This document shows positions 29,872 through 38,661 of a DNA stretch of 64,000 bases, piece after piece. Both the position numbers and the translations under genes were made by a program. Source of the DNA: Massilia sp. MS-15. Its GTDB lineage: Bacteria > Pseudomonadota > Gammaproteobacteria > Burkholderiales > Burkholderiaceae_D. Each line of letters begins with the position of its first letter. Positions within the stretch are counted from its first letter, which is position 1. The notes beneath the pieces are model-generated. The model searched no databases and was not told the origin of the DNA. It worked only from the letters and a program-made list of their open reading frames with translations. The stretch is from NCBI RefSeq assembly GCF_020176695.1, contig NZ_JAIWIA010000004.1:43922-107921 (forward strand). The letters are read 5' to 3'.

Positions 29872-31310
29872 AAGGCCGGCGGCGCCTGTCGGCGCTGCCG
29901 GCGGCGCTGGTGCTGCTGGTGTTGCTGGCCCTGGCTGGCGGCGCGCTGGCGCTGTGGCTGCTGCAGGAGCGTGCCATCGCGCCGCGCACGCTGGCGCCCT
30001 ATATCGCCAAGCGCAGCGCCGGCCACAATCCCCTGATCACGGGCAGCGGCAGCTGGGCCGCGTCGGTGCTGACCCGGCTCGACCGCGGTGCGCCGCAGGC
30101 CTACGCCTTGCCGCCGCTTGCGCTGGGGGCGCAGCAGCAGGGTTTGGTGGCGCCGCCGGGCCGCCTGCGTCCGGTGACCGACGTGGCGGAGCTGCGCGCC
30201 GCCATGCAGGATGCCGCGCCGGGCGACGTGATCACGCTGGCGCCGGGCAGCTACCGTGTGCGCAAGGCGGCGCTACCGGCGCGCCGCCCCGGCGAGCCTG
30301 GACAGCCGATCGTGGTGCGCGCCGAGCAGCCCGGCAGCGCCGTGCTGGACATCGTCACCCGCGTCGGCATCGAGGTGGCGGCACCCTACTGGCGCTTCGA
30401 GAACCTGGTACTGCAGGGCGCCTGCCGGCCTGCCGGCGGCTGCGAACACGCCTTCCACGTCTTCGGCAAGGGCGCGCATTTCGCCGCGCGCAACAATACC
30501 CTGCTCGATTTCAATGCCCACTTCAAGATCAACGGCCTGCGCGGCAGTTTTCCCGACGCTGGTCTCATCGAAGGCAATACGATCCGCAACGAGACGCCCA
30601 GGAAAACCGGCAGCCCGGTCACGCCGGTCGACCTGGTGGCGGCCAGCGACTGGGTCGTGCGCGGCAACCTGATCGCCGATTTCGTCAAGCTCGGCGGCGA
30701 CGGCGTCAGCTACGGCGCGTTCGCCAAGGGGGCCGCCGAACGCACGCTGTTCGAGCGCAACATGGTCGTGTGCGAGCAGCGCCTGCATGGCCTGCCCGGG
30801 CAGCGGGTGGGCCTGTCTTTCGGCGGCGGCGGCAGCGGGCGCCGCTATTGCCGCGACGGCCGCTGCATCACGGAGCACGAGGACGGCATCATGCGCAACA
30901 ACCTTGTCGCATCCTGTTCCGACGTCGGCATTTACCTGAACGGCGCGGCCCGCAGCAGCATCGCGCACAATACCCTGCTCGACACGGCCGGCATCCATGT
31001 GCGCTTCCCGACGAGCAGCGCGGAGATCGAAGGCAACCTGGTCGATGGCGCGGTCCTTGCCCGCAATGGTGGCCAGCTGCGCGCCACCGACAACCTGCAG
31101 ACGCCGCTGGTGCTGCAATATGCCGGCCTGCATGCGCAGCGCGGCCTGTTCGCCGACCCGGCACGCCTCGACCTGCGCTGGAAGAGGGCGGCGCCACGCC
31201 GCGCGGGGCCACATGCAGCCCCGGGACCGGACCTGTGCGGCGCAGCGCGGCCGAAACAGGCGGCCTACGGCGCGTTCGAGAACTTCGGCGCCTGCATGGC
31301 GCCGCCCTGA
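29868..31310 (+). CDS. Membrane-anchored right-handed beta-helix protein (polysaccharide lyase-like)
   Basis: This 480-residue protein has one N-terminal membrane segment (about 9-32) with a basic cytoplasmic lead, so it is anchored in the inner membrane or secreted. From about 105 the sequence resembles family-6-type lyases: a VTDVAELRAAMQDAAPGDVITLAPGSY opening, then parallel beta-helix rungs with Asn turns. Cysteine pairs (for example CRPAGGC) are visible. It may trim or edit the exopolysaccharide. The ATGA overlap with prsR suggests coupled translation. Its last 46 bp overlap the 3' end of the convergent hydrolase gene. Confidence 0.82.
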   Translation: MKGRRRLSALPAALVLLVLLALAGGALALWLLQERAIAPRTLAPYIAKRSAGHNPLITGSGSWAASVLTRLDRGAPQAYALPPLALGAQQQGLVAPPGRLRPVTDVAELRAAMQDAAPGDVITLAPGSYRVRKAALPARRPGEPGQPIVVRAEQPGSAVLDIVTRVGIEVAAPYWRFENLVLQGACRPAGGCEHAFHVFGKGAHFAARNNTLLDFNAHFKINGLRGSFPDAGLIEGNTIRNETPRKTGSPVTPVDLVAASDWVVRGNLIADFVKLGGDGVSYGAFAKGAAERTLFERNMVVCEQRLHGLPGQRVGLSFGGGGSGRRYCRDGRCITEHEDGIMRNNLVASCSDVGIYLNGAARSSIAHNTLLDTAGIHVRFPTSSAEIEGNLVDGAVLARNGGQLRATDNLQTPLVLQYAGLHAQRGLFADPARLDLRWKRAAPRRAGPHAAPGPDLCGAARPKQAAYGAFENFGACMAPP

Positions 31311-33052
31311 GCCGCGCTTCGCTGGCGGCGCGCCAGCATCCAGTCGCACGTCCAGTTCTCCACTTGCTGCTGCCATTCCGGGCGCGAGCAGGTATGGTCG
31401 GCCTTTGGCAGCTCCTTGCGCACGACGCGCGCTGACGCCAGCAGCTGCTGCCACGCGGGCGAGGCCGCGGGCAGGCCGGCAAATTCCTGGGCCGTCAGGT
31501 CGGCGCCCGACAGCATGACCAGTATCTCCCCATCGAAACGGCGCAGCGCCGCCAGCATCCGCTCCGGCAGAGGCAGGACTGGCGCCTCTGCTGTCGCCAC
31601 GGCTGGTGCCGTGCGTCGCAACGCCTTGCCGGCCAGGCCAAGGAAGGATGCCACGGCGCCCATCAGGTCGAAGCGTCCGTGCACGATCTTCTTCCACAAC
31701 CGGGGATCGAACAGGCGCTGGCGGTAATAATGCTTCAGCGTGGCCCTGGCGGCGCCATCCTCGGTGCGCACCCAGGGGTTGAGCAGGGCCAGGCCGTCCA
31801 CGCGCGCGTCGCCCGGCGCATACAGGGCGGCGGCGGTGGCACCGTCGCACAGGCCCCACAGGCTGACCCGCTCCAGGGCTGGCACGGCGGCGAAGAAGGC
31901 GTCGAGCGCGGCGCGCAGGTCGGCTTCGACCGCCTCGAAGCCGCGGATCTCTCCCTCGCTGTCGCCCATCCCCCGGTAGTCGAAGCGCAACACCGGGATG
32001 CCGGCCCGGGCCAGGGTGCGCGCCAGCAGCGTGAACTGGCGGTGGCTGCCGGCGCGGTACTGCGGGCCGCCGACCACCACCATCACGCCATGCTGCTGCG
32101 CCGCGGGCGACTGGTGCAGGACCCCGTACAGCCGCGCGGCCGCGCAGGAGAACGCGATGCCGCGTTCAACGGCGCCGGCGGGCACGGGTTCGGGGGCCGG
32201 AGCCGGCCACGCCGCTGCCGGCACCGGCGGCCATTCGCCGGCACAGGCCCGCAGGCTCGCCTCCAGCAGCGCCGGTGCTTCCGTGATTTCGGGCGTGGTC
32301 CAGAAGGCCGGACCGTCCACCAGCCGCACCTGCAAGTCCACCCCGGCGGCGCGCCAGCCCTGCGCCACCGACGCTGCCGCCGGCGGCAGCGGACGATCGG
32401 GCGCCGCCACGACTTCGCACCAGTGCACGGGGCAGGCGCGCGGCGCCAGCGCCACCGCCGCCACGCCATCGATGGCCGCGGCCAGCGCCGGCGCCAGTTC
32501 GTAGCCGGCGATCTGCAGCGGCGTGCCGGCCTGCAGCGTGGCGCGCAGGGCGCTGGTGCCGCCTTCGGTCTCTCCTTCCTGCAGCATGGCGCCGGCCAGG
32601 CGCAGGCGCAGGAATTGGGTCAACCAGGTGGCTCCCTTGGTCACGGGCTGCCACAGCAGCAGGCGCGCCGGCGGCTGGTCCGCATCCCTGGCGTAATCGA
32701 GCGCCAGCAGGGCGCCCAGGCGCAGTCCCCACAGCCCTGCCGGCCGGCCGAGCCGCGCGGACAGCCAGGCGCAGGCGGCAGCGAGGTCCGCTTTCCAGCC
32801 TTCCCAGCGCGCCTCGCCCGATTCGCCGGCGCTGTCGCCGCAGCCATACAGGTCGAGCTGCAGCACGCCGATCCCCTGCGCCGCCAGCGCACGTGCGGCA
32901 AGCGCCACCATCCGGCGCGAACGGTTCATTTCCTCGCCAAACGCCGGAACATGGACCAGCGCGCCGCGGCAGGGACCGTGCGGCGGGTGGAACAGGCAGA
33001 ACAGGGGACCGGCCGGGCCGTCCAGGAAGAAGGGCTCGGCGGCCGGATGCAT
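31265..33052 (-). CDS. Fused exosortase A-associated hydrolase 2 and hydrolase 1
   Basis: Started at the ATG at 33052 the protein has 595 residues in one uninterrupted frame. Residues 1-275 match exosortase A-associated hydrolase 2 (TIGR03101-like) and residues from about 295 match hydrolase 1 (TIGR03100-like); the two are usually separate genes. The join is a Pro/Ala linker at about 277-294. The nucleophile elbows are unusual: GLRLG in the first domain (R111 in the Ser place) and GLCDG in the second (C402). The second domain may use Cys, as in dienelactone hydrolase; the first may be inactive or non-hydrolytic. It follows the ACP gene by 5 bp. Confidence 0.85.
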   Translation of the reverse strand: MHPAAEPFFLDGPAGPLFCLFHPPHGPCRGALVHVPAFGEEMNRSRRMVALAARALAAQGIGVLQLDLYGCGDSAGESGEARWEGWKADLAAACAWLSARLGRPAGLWGLRLGALLALDYARDADQPPARLLLWQPVTKGATWLTQFLRLRLAGAMLQEGETEGGTSALRATLQAGTPLQIAGYELAPALAAAIDGVAAVALAPRACPVHWCEVVAAPDRPLPPAAASVAQGWRAAGVDLQVRLVDGPAFWTTPEITEAPALLEASLRACAGEWPPVPAAAWPAPAPEPVPAGAVERGIAFSCAAARLYGVLHQSPAAQQHGVMVVVGGPQYRAGSHRQFTLLARTLARAGIPVLRFDYRGMGDSEGEIRGFEAVEADLRAALDAFFAAVPALERVSLWGLCDGATAAALYAPGDARVDGLALLNPWVRTEDGAARATLKHYYRQRLFDPRLWKKIVHGRFDLMGAVASFLGLAGKALRRTAPAVATAEAPVLPLPERMLAALRRFDGEILVMLSGADLTAQEFAGLPAASPAWQQLLASARVVRKELPKADHTCSRPEWQQQVENWTCDWMLARRQRSAAQGGAMQAPKFSNAP

Positions 33053-33057
33053 CGCGC

Positions 33058-33303
33058 TCAGGCGGCCTTGGCGGCGACGAAGTCGGCCAGGCTGCCGAGC
33101 GTGGCGAAGGTGCTGGCGCTGATGTCGTCGTCGTCGATCGCGATGCCGAACTGTTCTTCGAGGGCGCCGATCAGGCTGACCACCGCCATCGAGTCGAGCT
33201 CGGGCAGGCTGCCCAGCAGGGGTGAGTCGGCTTCCAGGGCCTGGCCGGCCGGGCCCAGGTTCAGCACGTCGATCAGGACGTTTTTCACTTCGTTCAGGTA
33301 CAT
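33058..33303 (-). CDS. Acyl carrier protein of the exosortase A locus
   Basis: The 81-residue protein starting at 33303 is an acidic four-helix carrier. The phosphopantetheine site is S38 in ELDSMAVV. The rest (VKNVLIDVLNLG, ALEEQFGIAIDDDDI) is a normal ACP pattern. The upstream extension of the frame to 33453 is Ala/Gly/Arg-rich and lies in the neighbouring gene, so it is not used. An ACP between a GNAT-like enzyme and the fused hydrolases suggests that an acyl or aminoacyl group is carried on it. Confidence 0.93.
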   Translation of the reverse strand: MYLNEVKNVLIDVLNLGPAGQALEADSPLLGSLPELDSMAVVSLIGALEEQFGIAIDDDDISASTFATLGSLADFVAAKAA

Positions 33304-33317
33304 GGTTTCTTTCTTCG

Positions 33318-34364
33318 CTAGTCTGCCGCGACGGCCCGCGGCCGCGCCGCACGGCGCGCCGCAAGCAGCGCATGCAGGCGCGCCAGGGCGGGCCACCGGT
33401 AGTAATTGAGATGGTACATAGTACGCACTTCGTCCGTCCAGCGCAGGTGCCACTCCATCACGCGGCCGTAGAACTCGATGCGGGAGAAAGCCCCCTGGCC
33501 GAACAGCTGGCGGCAGGCCTCCTCGCGCATCAGGAGGGTCGGCGACAGGTTGCCGGGCACGCTCTCGTCATAGCTGGTCTTGAGCACGACGATGCTGTCG
33601 CCGTCCTCGACGCACAGGTCCATGGCCACCAGGCGCTGGCCGAACCAGTAGCGGTAGATTCTACCTGCGCCGCGCCGGCAGAAGGCTTCCAGCATCGCCG
33701 TATAGTAGCGCCCCTGGGCGTTGGCGGCGCTGACGGCGGTGCCCTGGCCGGCTTTCCAGCCGCTCGACTCCAGCCGGCCGTAGTCGGCCACCGCCGCCGC
33801 CACCTGTTCCGGCGCGCGGCAGACTTCCAGCCGGGGCACGATGCCGTCCTTGTCGAGGCGGGCGCGCTGCTTCTTGAGATTGGCGCGCAGGTTCTTGCCG
33901 CGCGCGTTCCAGTAGGCTTCGAAGCCGCCTCCCAAGGTCACCCGCGCCGTCGCGATGTAGTCGCGGGTGGCGATGCAGCCGTGGTCGGCGGGGCGCGGCA
34001 TCAGCATCGGGTCCATCTGCGTCAGTCCGACCACCAGCGCGAAGCCGGGCAGTTCGCCCACCAGGGTGCGCAGCAGGGCCGCGGTGTCGGCCGCGGGCAG
34101 CTGGAGCCATAGGCCGAGCGGCGCCTGGGCCGGCTGGAAGGTGGTCCAGGCGCCGCGCCCGGCCGGCTTGAGCAAGGCCATCGCCACCGTCTCGCCGCCC
34201 TGCGTGCAGCAGGCCAGCAGTTCGCGGCCGCTGGCGAATTCCGCCAGCAGCGGCGCCACGAAATCGTCGGCCAGCAGCGCCTGGGCGCCGGCCCGGGCGT
34301 GCAGCTGCGTCCACTGCGCGCCGAATTCGGCGAAGCGGGCGGCCGGGACCAGGCTCCACTTCAT
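33318..34364 (-). CDS. GNAT/FemAB-like acyltransferase
   Basis: This 348-residue protein resembles the duplicated-GNAT FemAB-type acyltransferases (Acetyltransf_6 type). The first half ends near GFEAYWNARGKNLRANLKKQ, a basic segment common in this group, and the second half contains RYYTAMLEAFCRRGAGRIYRYWFG followed by MDLCVEDGD and LKTSYDESV. The donor could be acyl-CoA, or the acyl-ACP of the next gene. It lies between a DegT aminotransferase (4-bp overlap) and the ACP (14-bp gap), a setting that fits N-acylation of an amino sugar. Confidence 0.85.
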   Translation of the reverse strand: MKWSLVPAARFAEFGAQWTQLHARAGAQALLADDFVAPLLAEFASGRELLACCTQGGETVAMALLKPAGRGAWTTFQPAQAPLGLWLQLPAADTAALLRTLVGELPGFALVVGLTQMDPMLMPRPADHGCIATRDYIATARVTLGGGFEAYWNARGKNLRANLKKQRARLDKDGIVPRLEVCRAPEQVAAAVADYGRLESSGWKAGQGTAVSAANAQGRYYTAMLEAFCRRGAGRIYRYWFGQRLVAMDLCVEDGDSIVVLKTSYDESVPGNLSPTLLMREEACRQLFGQGAFSRIEFYGRVMEWHLRWTDEVRTMYHLNYYRWPALARLHALLAARRAARPRAVAAD

Positions 34365-35572
34365 GGCGCGGCCGCGGCGCGGATGGCGCCGGTCATCCAG
34401 TCCAGTTCCGCCGGGCGCAGCTCCTGGTGGCAGGGGAAAGCCAGCACGCGCCGCGACAGCTCCGCACTGGCCGGGCATACGCTCTCGTCGACACCGGGCC
34501 ACAGCGGCCAGCCGAAGCGCACCACCGGCACCCCGGCCGCTTTCAGGCGCGCGAACAGCGGTTCCGGGTCGTCCGCCAGCAGCGGGAACACCCAGGGGCA
34601 GACCGTGTCCGGCAGGGACGGATAGAGCGGGCGCAGGCCGGGCAGGCCGCGCAGCGCCGCCTCCAGCTGGCGGTAGTGGCGCTGGCGCAGCGCCATGATG
34701 CGCGTGGCCGGCACCAGGGCCAGCAGGGTGCGCGCGAACAGCGAGGAACGCTTGTCGAGCCAGGCGGGATCGAAGCTGAAGCTGCTGTCGGACGAGGAGG
34801 GCGCGAGCGCCGCGGAGGCCGCCGGCCGGGCCGAGCGCTTCTTCAGCGCGGCCCAGAGCGCGTCCTTCAGTTTCAGCGGCAGCCACAGCGCGGCGCGCAC
34901 GCCGCCCAGGCGGCGCCAGGCGAAGCTGTTCTCGAGCGAGGTGAGGGCGACCTTGGCTTCGAAGCCCGGCCCGGCCGAGCGCAGCCCGACCCCCTGCAGC
35001 GAGTGCCGTGCCGACACCAGCGCGCCGCCCTCGTAGATCGGGAAGAACTTCATGCTGCTGGCGATCGCGTAGTCGCCCATCGCACCCACCGGAAGGCCAT
35101 TGTTCTCGCCGATGAAGCAGTGCGCGCAGTCTTCCAGCAGCGCCACGCCGCGCGCATCGCACAGCGCGCGCAGGGCCTTGAGCTCCTGCGGGAAACCGAA
35201 GTAATGGGTGACCATCACGGCGCGGGTGCTGGCGTCGATGCGGCTGGCCAGGTCGTCCAGGTCGATCGCAGTGTCCGGCCGCAGCCGGTAGAACACGGGA
35301 CGCGCGCCGGTCCAGAGTACCGGCGGCACCATCGACTGGCTGTGGTAGGCCGGTACCAGCACCGTGTCGCCGGGGCCGGCGCCGATCTCGCGCAGGGCCA
35401 GGCCGATCGCGATGCGCCCGCTCGTGACCAGCTTCGCGGCGCCGGCGTCGAGCACGGTGCGGACACGGACGCTGCCGCTACCGGCGCGGCGGAACGACGC
35501 GGCCGACAGGATCGGCGCGATCGGCACCTGGGTGCGGGAAGCGGGTTTCACAGCGGCGTTGGTCATGGACAT
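34361..35572 (-). CDS. DegT/DnrJ/EryC1-family PLP aminotransferase
   Basis: With the start at 35572 the protein has 403 residues; a second ATG lies 6 bp downstream at 35566. The PLP lysine should be K175 in ASSMKFFPIYEGGAL, with the usual LLEDCAHCF acidic loop about 20 residues earlier. Family members transaminate keto sugars on nucleotide carriers, though some act on small keto compounds. It overlaps the GNAT-like gene by 4 bp (ATGA), so the pair probably makes and acylates an amino group. A Ser/Ala-rich insertion at about 245-265 is unusual for the family. Confidence 0.87.
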   Translation of the reverse strand: MSMTNAAVKPASRTQVPIAPILSAASFRRAGSGSVRVRTVLDAGAAKLVTSGRIAIGLALREIGAGPGDTVLVPAYHSQSMVPPVLWTGARPVFYRLRPDTAIDLDDLASRIDASTRAVMVTHYFGFPQELKALRALCDARGVALLEDCAHCFIGENNGLPVGAMGDYAIASSMKFFPIYEGGALVSARHSLQGVGLRSAGPGFEAKVALTSLENSFAWRRLGGVRAALWLPLKLKDALWAALKKRSARPAASAALAPSSSDSSFSFDPAWLDKRSSLFARTLLALVPATRIMALRQRHYRQLEAALRGLPGLRPLYPSLPDTVCPWVFPLLADDPEPLFARLKAAGVPVVRFGWPLWPGVDESVCPASAELSRRVLAFPCHQELRPAELDWMTGAIRAAAAP

Positions 35573-35719
35573 GACCGAGTATAAACGGTGATGGGAAAAC
35601 TTGGTCACGCATGTTGGTTACTCAACATCTTTTCGCATTCGGTGCGGGGTGGCGCCGGCGCCAAGCTGTTAAACTTGCGCCTCTGTGCTGCGGCCCGGCC
35701 GCGCTCCTGAAAGAGCTTC
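35573..35719. promoter_or_regulatory. Divergent promoter region of the ACP-module operons
   Basis: This 147-bp spacer separates the minus-strand aminotransferase operon from the plus-strand acyl-CoA ligase operon. A TATACT on the minus strand (plus 35578-35583) sits only 6 bp before the aminotransferase ATG. An imperfect palindromic patch (GTTGGTTACTCAACATC region, about 35614-35632) could bind a regulator. No clear -35 is seen. Confidence 0.35.
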
Positions 35720-37321
35720 ATGCCCGACCTGATCCACGATTACCTCTTCGATTCCGCGCGCCGCACGCCAGGCGCCGAAGCGCTGGTGCACGGCACGCGC
35801 CGGCTCGACTACGCGGCCCTGGCCGGCGCCGTCACCAGCGCCGCCGGCGCGCTGCTGGCCACCGGCCTGGCGCGCCGCGAGCGGGTCGCGGTCTATCTCG
35901 AGAAACGCGTCGAGAACGTGGCTGCGATGTACGGCGCCGCGCTGGCTGGCGCCGTGTTCGTCCCGGTCAATCCGCTGCTCAAGGCCGAGCAGGTGGCCTA
36001 CATCCTGGCCGACTGCAACGTGCGCGTGCTGGTGACCTCGCACGAACGCCTGGCCCAGCTGGCGCCGGCGCTGGCGCAGTGCCCGGACCTGCGCACCGTC
36101 TACGTTTGCGGGGCCGTCCCGGACGCTGCCACGCTGCCTACGCTCCCGGGCCTGGACCTGCTGTCCTGGGACACCGCCCAGGCCGCGCCCGCGCCCGGCG
36201 TGCTGGAGGCGCGCCGCGCGATCGACGCCGACATGGCGGCCATCCTGTATACCTCCGGCAGCACCGGTAAACCAAAAGGCGTGGTGCTCTCGCACCGCAA
36301 CATGGTGGCCGGTGCCGCCAGCGTCGCCGCCTACCTGGAACTGACGGCGCAAGACCGCATCCTGGCGGTGCTGCCGCTCAGTTTCGACTACGGCCTGTCG
36401 CAGCTGAGCACCGCCTTCCTGGCCGGCGCCACCGCGGTGCTGATCAATCACCTGTTCCCGCGCGATATCGTCAAGGCGGTGCAGGACGAGCGCATCACCG
36501 GCCTGGCGGCCGTGCCGCCGCTGTGGATCCAGCTCGCCGCGCTCGACTGGCCGGCGGCCTGCACGCTGCGCTACCTCACCAATTCGGGCGGCGCCATGCC
36601 GCTGCCGACGGTGGCGGCCCTGCGCGCGGCGCTGCCGGATGCGCGCCTGTTCCTGATGTATGGCCTGACCGAAGCCTTCCGCTCCACTTACCTGCCGCCG
36701 GAACAGCTGGAGCGCCGTCCCGATTCGATGGGCCGCGCGATCCCGAACGCGCAGGTGATGGTGGTGCGCCAGGACGGCAGCCTGTGCGCGCCGAACGAGC
36801 CCGGCGAGCTGGTGCACCGAGGTGCGCTGGTGGCGCTGGGCTACTGGAACGACCCGGCCAAGACGGCCGAGCGCTTCCGCCCCGCGCCCGGGCAGGACCC
36901 GGCGCTGCCGCTGGCCGAGATGGCCGTCTGGTCGGGCGACACGGTGCGCATGGACGAGGAGGGCTACCTGTACTTCATTGGCCGCAGCGACGACATGATC
37001 AAGGTGTCCGGCTACCGCATCAGCCCGACCGAGGTCGAGGAAGCGGCCCATGCCAGCGGCCTGGTGGCCGAGGCGGCCGCCTTCGGCGTGCCGCATCCGG
37101 CGCTGGGCCAGGCCATCGTGCTGCTGGCCGTGGCGCGCGCAGCCGGGCTCGAACCGGAGGCGCTGCGCAAGGCCCTGCAGCGCAGCCTGCCGGCCTACAT
37201 GGTCCCGGCCCACCTGGCGCTGCACGACGGTCCGTTCCCGCGCAACCCGAACGGCAAGATCGACCGCAAGCTGCTGCAGCAATCCCATCTCACCATGTTC
37301 GAAGCAGGACCACATCCATGA
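35720..37321 (+). CDS. Acyl-CoA ligase (AMP-forming), exosortase A system-associated (TIGR03098-like)
   Basis: This 533-residue adenylate-forming enzyme has the AMP-binding loop YTSGSTGKPKG at about 176-186, the MYGLTEAFRS motif at about 313-322, GYW-D in the middle and the catalytic C-terminal K513 in PNGKIDRK. It would activate a carboxylic acid as adenylate and load it on CoA or on the ACP encoded across the divergent spacer. The family is a marker of the extended exosortase A locus. It overlaps the decarboxylase gene by 4 bp. Confidence 0.93.
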   Translation: MPDLIHDYLFDSARRTPGAEALVHGTRRLDYAALAGAVTSAAGALLATGLARRERVAVYLEKRVENVAAMYGAALAGAVFVPVNPLLKAEQVAYILADCNVRVLVTSHERLAQLAPALAQCPDLRTVYVCGAVPDAATLPTLPGLDLLSWDTAQAAPAPGVLEARRAIDADMAAILYTSGSTGKPKGVVLSHRNMVAGAASVAAYLELTAQDRILAVLPLSFDYGLSQLSTAFLAGATAVLINHLFPRDIVKAVQDERITGLAAVPPLWIQLAALDWPAACTLRYLTNSGGAMPLPTVAALRAALPDARLFLMYGLTEAFRSTYLPPEQLERRPDSMGRAIPNAQVMVVRQDGSLCAPNEPGELVHRGALVALGYWNDPAKTAERFRPAPGQDPALPLAEMAVWSGDTVRMDEEGYLYFIGRSDDMIKVSGYRISPTEVEEAAHASGLVAEAAAFGVPHPALGQAIVLLAVARAAGLEPEALRKALQRSLPAYMVPAHLALHDGPFPRNPNGKIDRKLLQQSHLTMFEAGPHP

Positions 37322-38553
37322 GCGGCGCAAAACCAGTCCACGCAGCGCAGACCCTGTTCCCGGTGGTCGACGGCTGCCTGCAGGTCGGAGGCATCGCATT
37401 GACCCGCCTCGCCCGGCGCGTCGGCGCCACCCCTTTCTATGCCTACGACCGCGCGCTCCTGAGCGAGCGCGTGCGCCACGTGCGCCGCCACATGCCGTCC
37501 GGCCTGGCGCTGCATTATTCGATGAAGGCGAACCCGATGCCGGCCCTGGTCCAGCACATGGCCGGCCTGGTGGACGGCATCGACGTCGCCTCGGGCGGCG
37601 AGTTGCGGGTGGCGCTCGACACCGGCATGGCGCCGGAACACATCAGCTTTGCCGGTCCCGGCAAGTCGGAGCCGGAACTGTCGCAGGCGATCGCCGCCGG
37701 CGCCTGCATCCACGCCGAATCGGAGCGCGAGGTGCGCGTCGTGGCGCGCCTGGGCGAGCAGCTCGGCATCGCGCCGCGGCTGGTCCTGCGCATCAATCCG
37801 GACTTCGAACTGAAGTCGTCCGGCATGAAGATGGGCGGGGGGGCCAAGCAGTTCGGCATCGACGCCGAAGACGCGCCGCGCGTGATGGCGCTGGCCGCGG
37901 CCATGGGGCTCGAGGTGCGCGGCTTTCACATCTTCAGCGGCTCGCAGAGCCTGAAGGCCGATGCCATCATCGAGGCTCAGGTGCAGGCCCTCGCGCTGGC
38001 CCGGCGCCTTGGCGAGGAGGGCCGCATCGCCGTGCGCGAGCTGAACATCGGCGGCGGTTTCGGCATCCCGTATTTCCCGGGCGAGGCCGCGCTCGACCTG
38101 GCGCCGATCGGCGCCCATCTGGAAACCGCGCTGCCGGCGGTCCGGGGCGCGCTGCCGGAGGCGCAGGTCTCGATCGAACTGGGCCGCTACCTGGTGGGCG
38201 AGGCTGGCATCTACGTGGCGCGGGTGGTGGACCGCAAGCTGTCGCGCGGCCAGGTGTTCCTGGTGACCGATGGCGGCCTGCACCATCATTTGGCAGCGTC
38301 CGGCAACTTCGGCCAGGTGATCCGCAAGAATTATCCGGTGGCGATCGGCAACCGGATGGATGGGCCGGCCGCGGAACCGGTGTCGGTCGTGGGGCCCCTG
38401 TGCACGCCGCTCGACATCCTGGCCGAGCGTATGGCCCTGCCAGAGGCACAGGAAGGTGACCTGGTCGTGGTATTCCAGTCCGGCGCCTATGGGCGCTCGG
38501 CCAGTCCGGCGGGTTTCCTCAGCCATCCGGAGGTGCTCGAAGTCCTCGTTTGA
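37318..38553 (+). CDS. PLP-dependent decarboxylase, exosortase A system-associated (TIGR03099-like)
   Basis: The 411-residue protein starting at 37318 belongs to the fold III diaminopimelate/ornithine decarboxylase family. K70 in LHYSMKANP is the PLP lysine, the GGGFGIPY segment (about 243-250) binds the phosphate, and a late PLCTPLD carries the active-site Cys of the partner subunit. The family is tied to exosortase A loci; the substrate is unknown but an amino acid, possibly ACP- or CoA-bound, is likely. The codons around 37837-37843 contain a run of seven G. Confidence 0.92.
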   Translation: MSGAKPVHAAQTLFPVVDGCLQVGGIALTRLARRVGATPFYAYDRALLSERVRHVRRHMPSGLALHYSMKANPMPALVQHMAGLVDGIDVASGGELRVALDTGMAPEHISFAGPGKSEPELSQAIAAGACIHAESEREVRVVARLGEQLGIAPRLVLRINPDFELKSSGMKMGGGAKQFGIDAEDAPRVMALAAAMGLEVRGFHIFSGSQSLKADAIIEAQVQALALARRLGEEGRIAVRELNIGGGFGIPYFPGEAALDLAPIGAHLETALPAVRGALPEAQVSIELGRYLVGEAGIYVARVVDRKLSRGQVFLVTDGGLHHHLAASGNFGQVIRKNYPVAIGNRMDGPAAEPVSVVGPLCTPLDILAERMALPEAQEGDLVVVFQSGAYGRSASPAGFLSHPEVLEVLV

Positions 38554-38618
38554 GGTCCTCGCTAAATATTGCTTCGCGGAATTGTTGATAACTAACACGT
38601 GCCAAATTGTTAATCGTC

Positions 38619-38647
38619 TATAATTTCATGAATCGATTGCGATCGAT
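38619..38647 (+). promoter_or_regulatory. Candidate -10 element and inverted repeat upstream of the unknown gene at 38662
   Basis: A perfect TATAAT lies at 38619-38624, without a good -35 at 17 bp. Eight bases further, ATCGAT-TGCG-ATCGAT (38632-38647) forms a 6-bp inverted repeat over the expected transcription start and leader, a plausible operator. AAGGAAAACG precedes the ATG. Confidence 0.4.
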
Positions 38648-38661
38648 ATTCAAGGAAAACG

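Noticed and set aside
35600..35620. A sigma-54-like TGG...TTGG pattern upstream of the acyl-CoA ligase
   Set aside because: The spacing between the two elements is one base too long and the final C of TTGC is missing.
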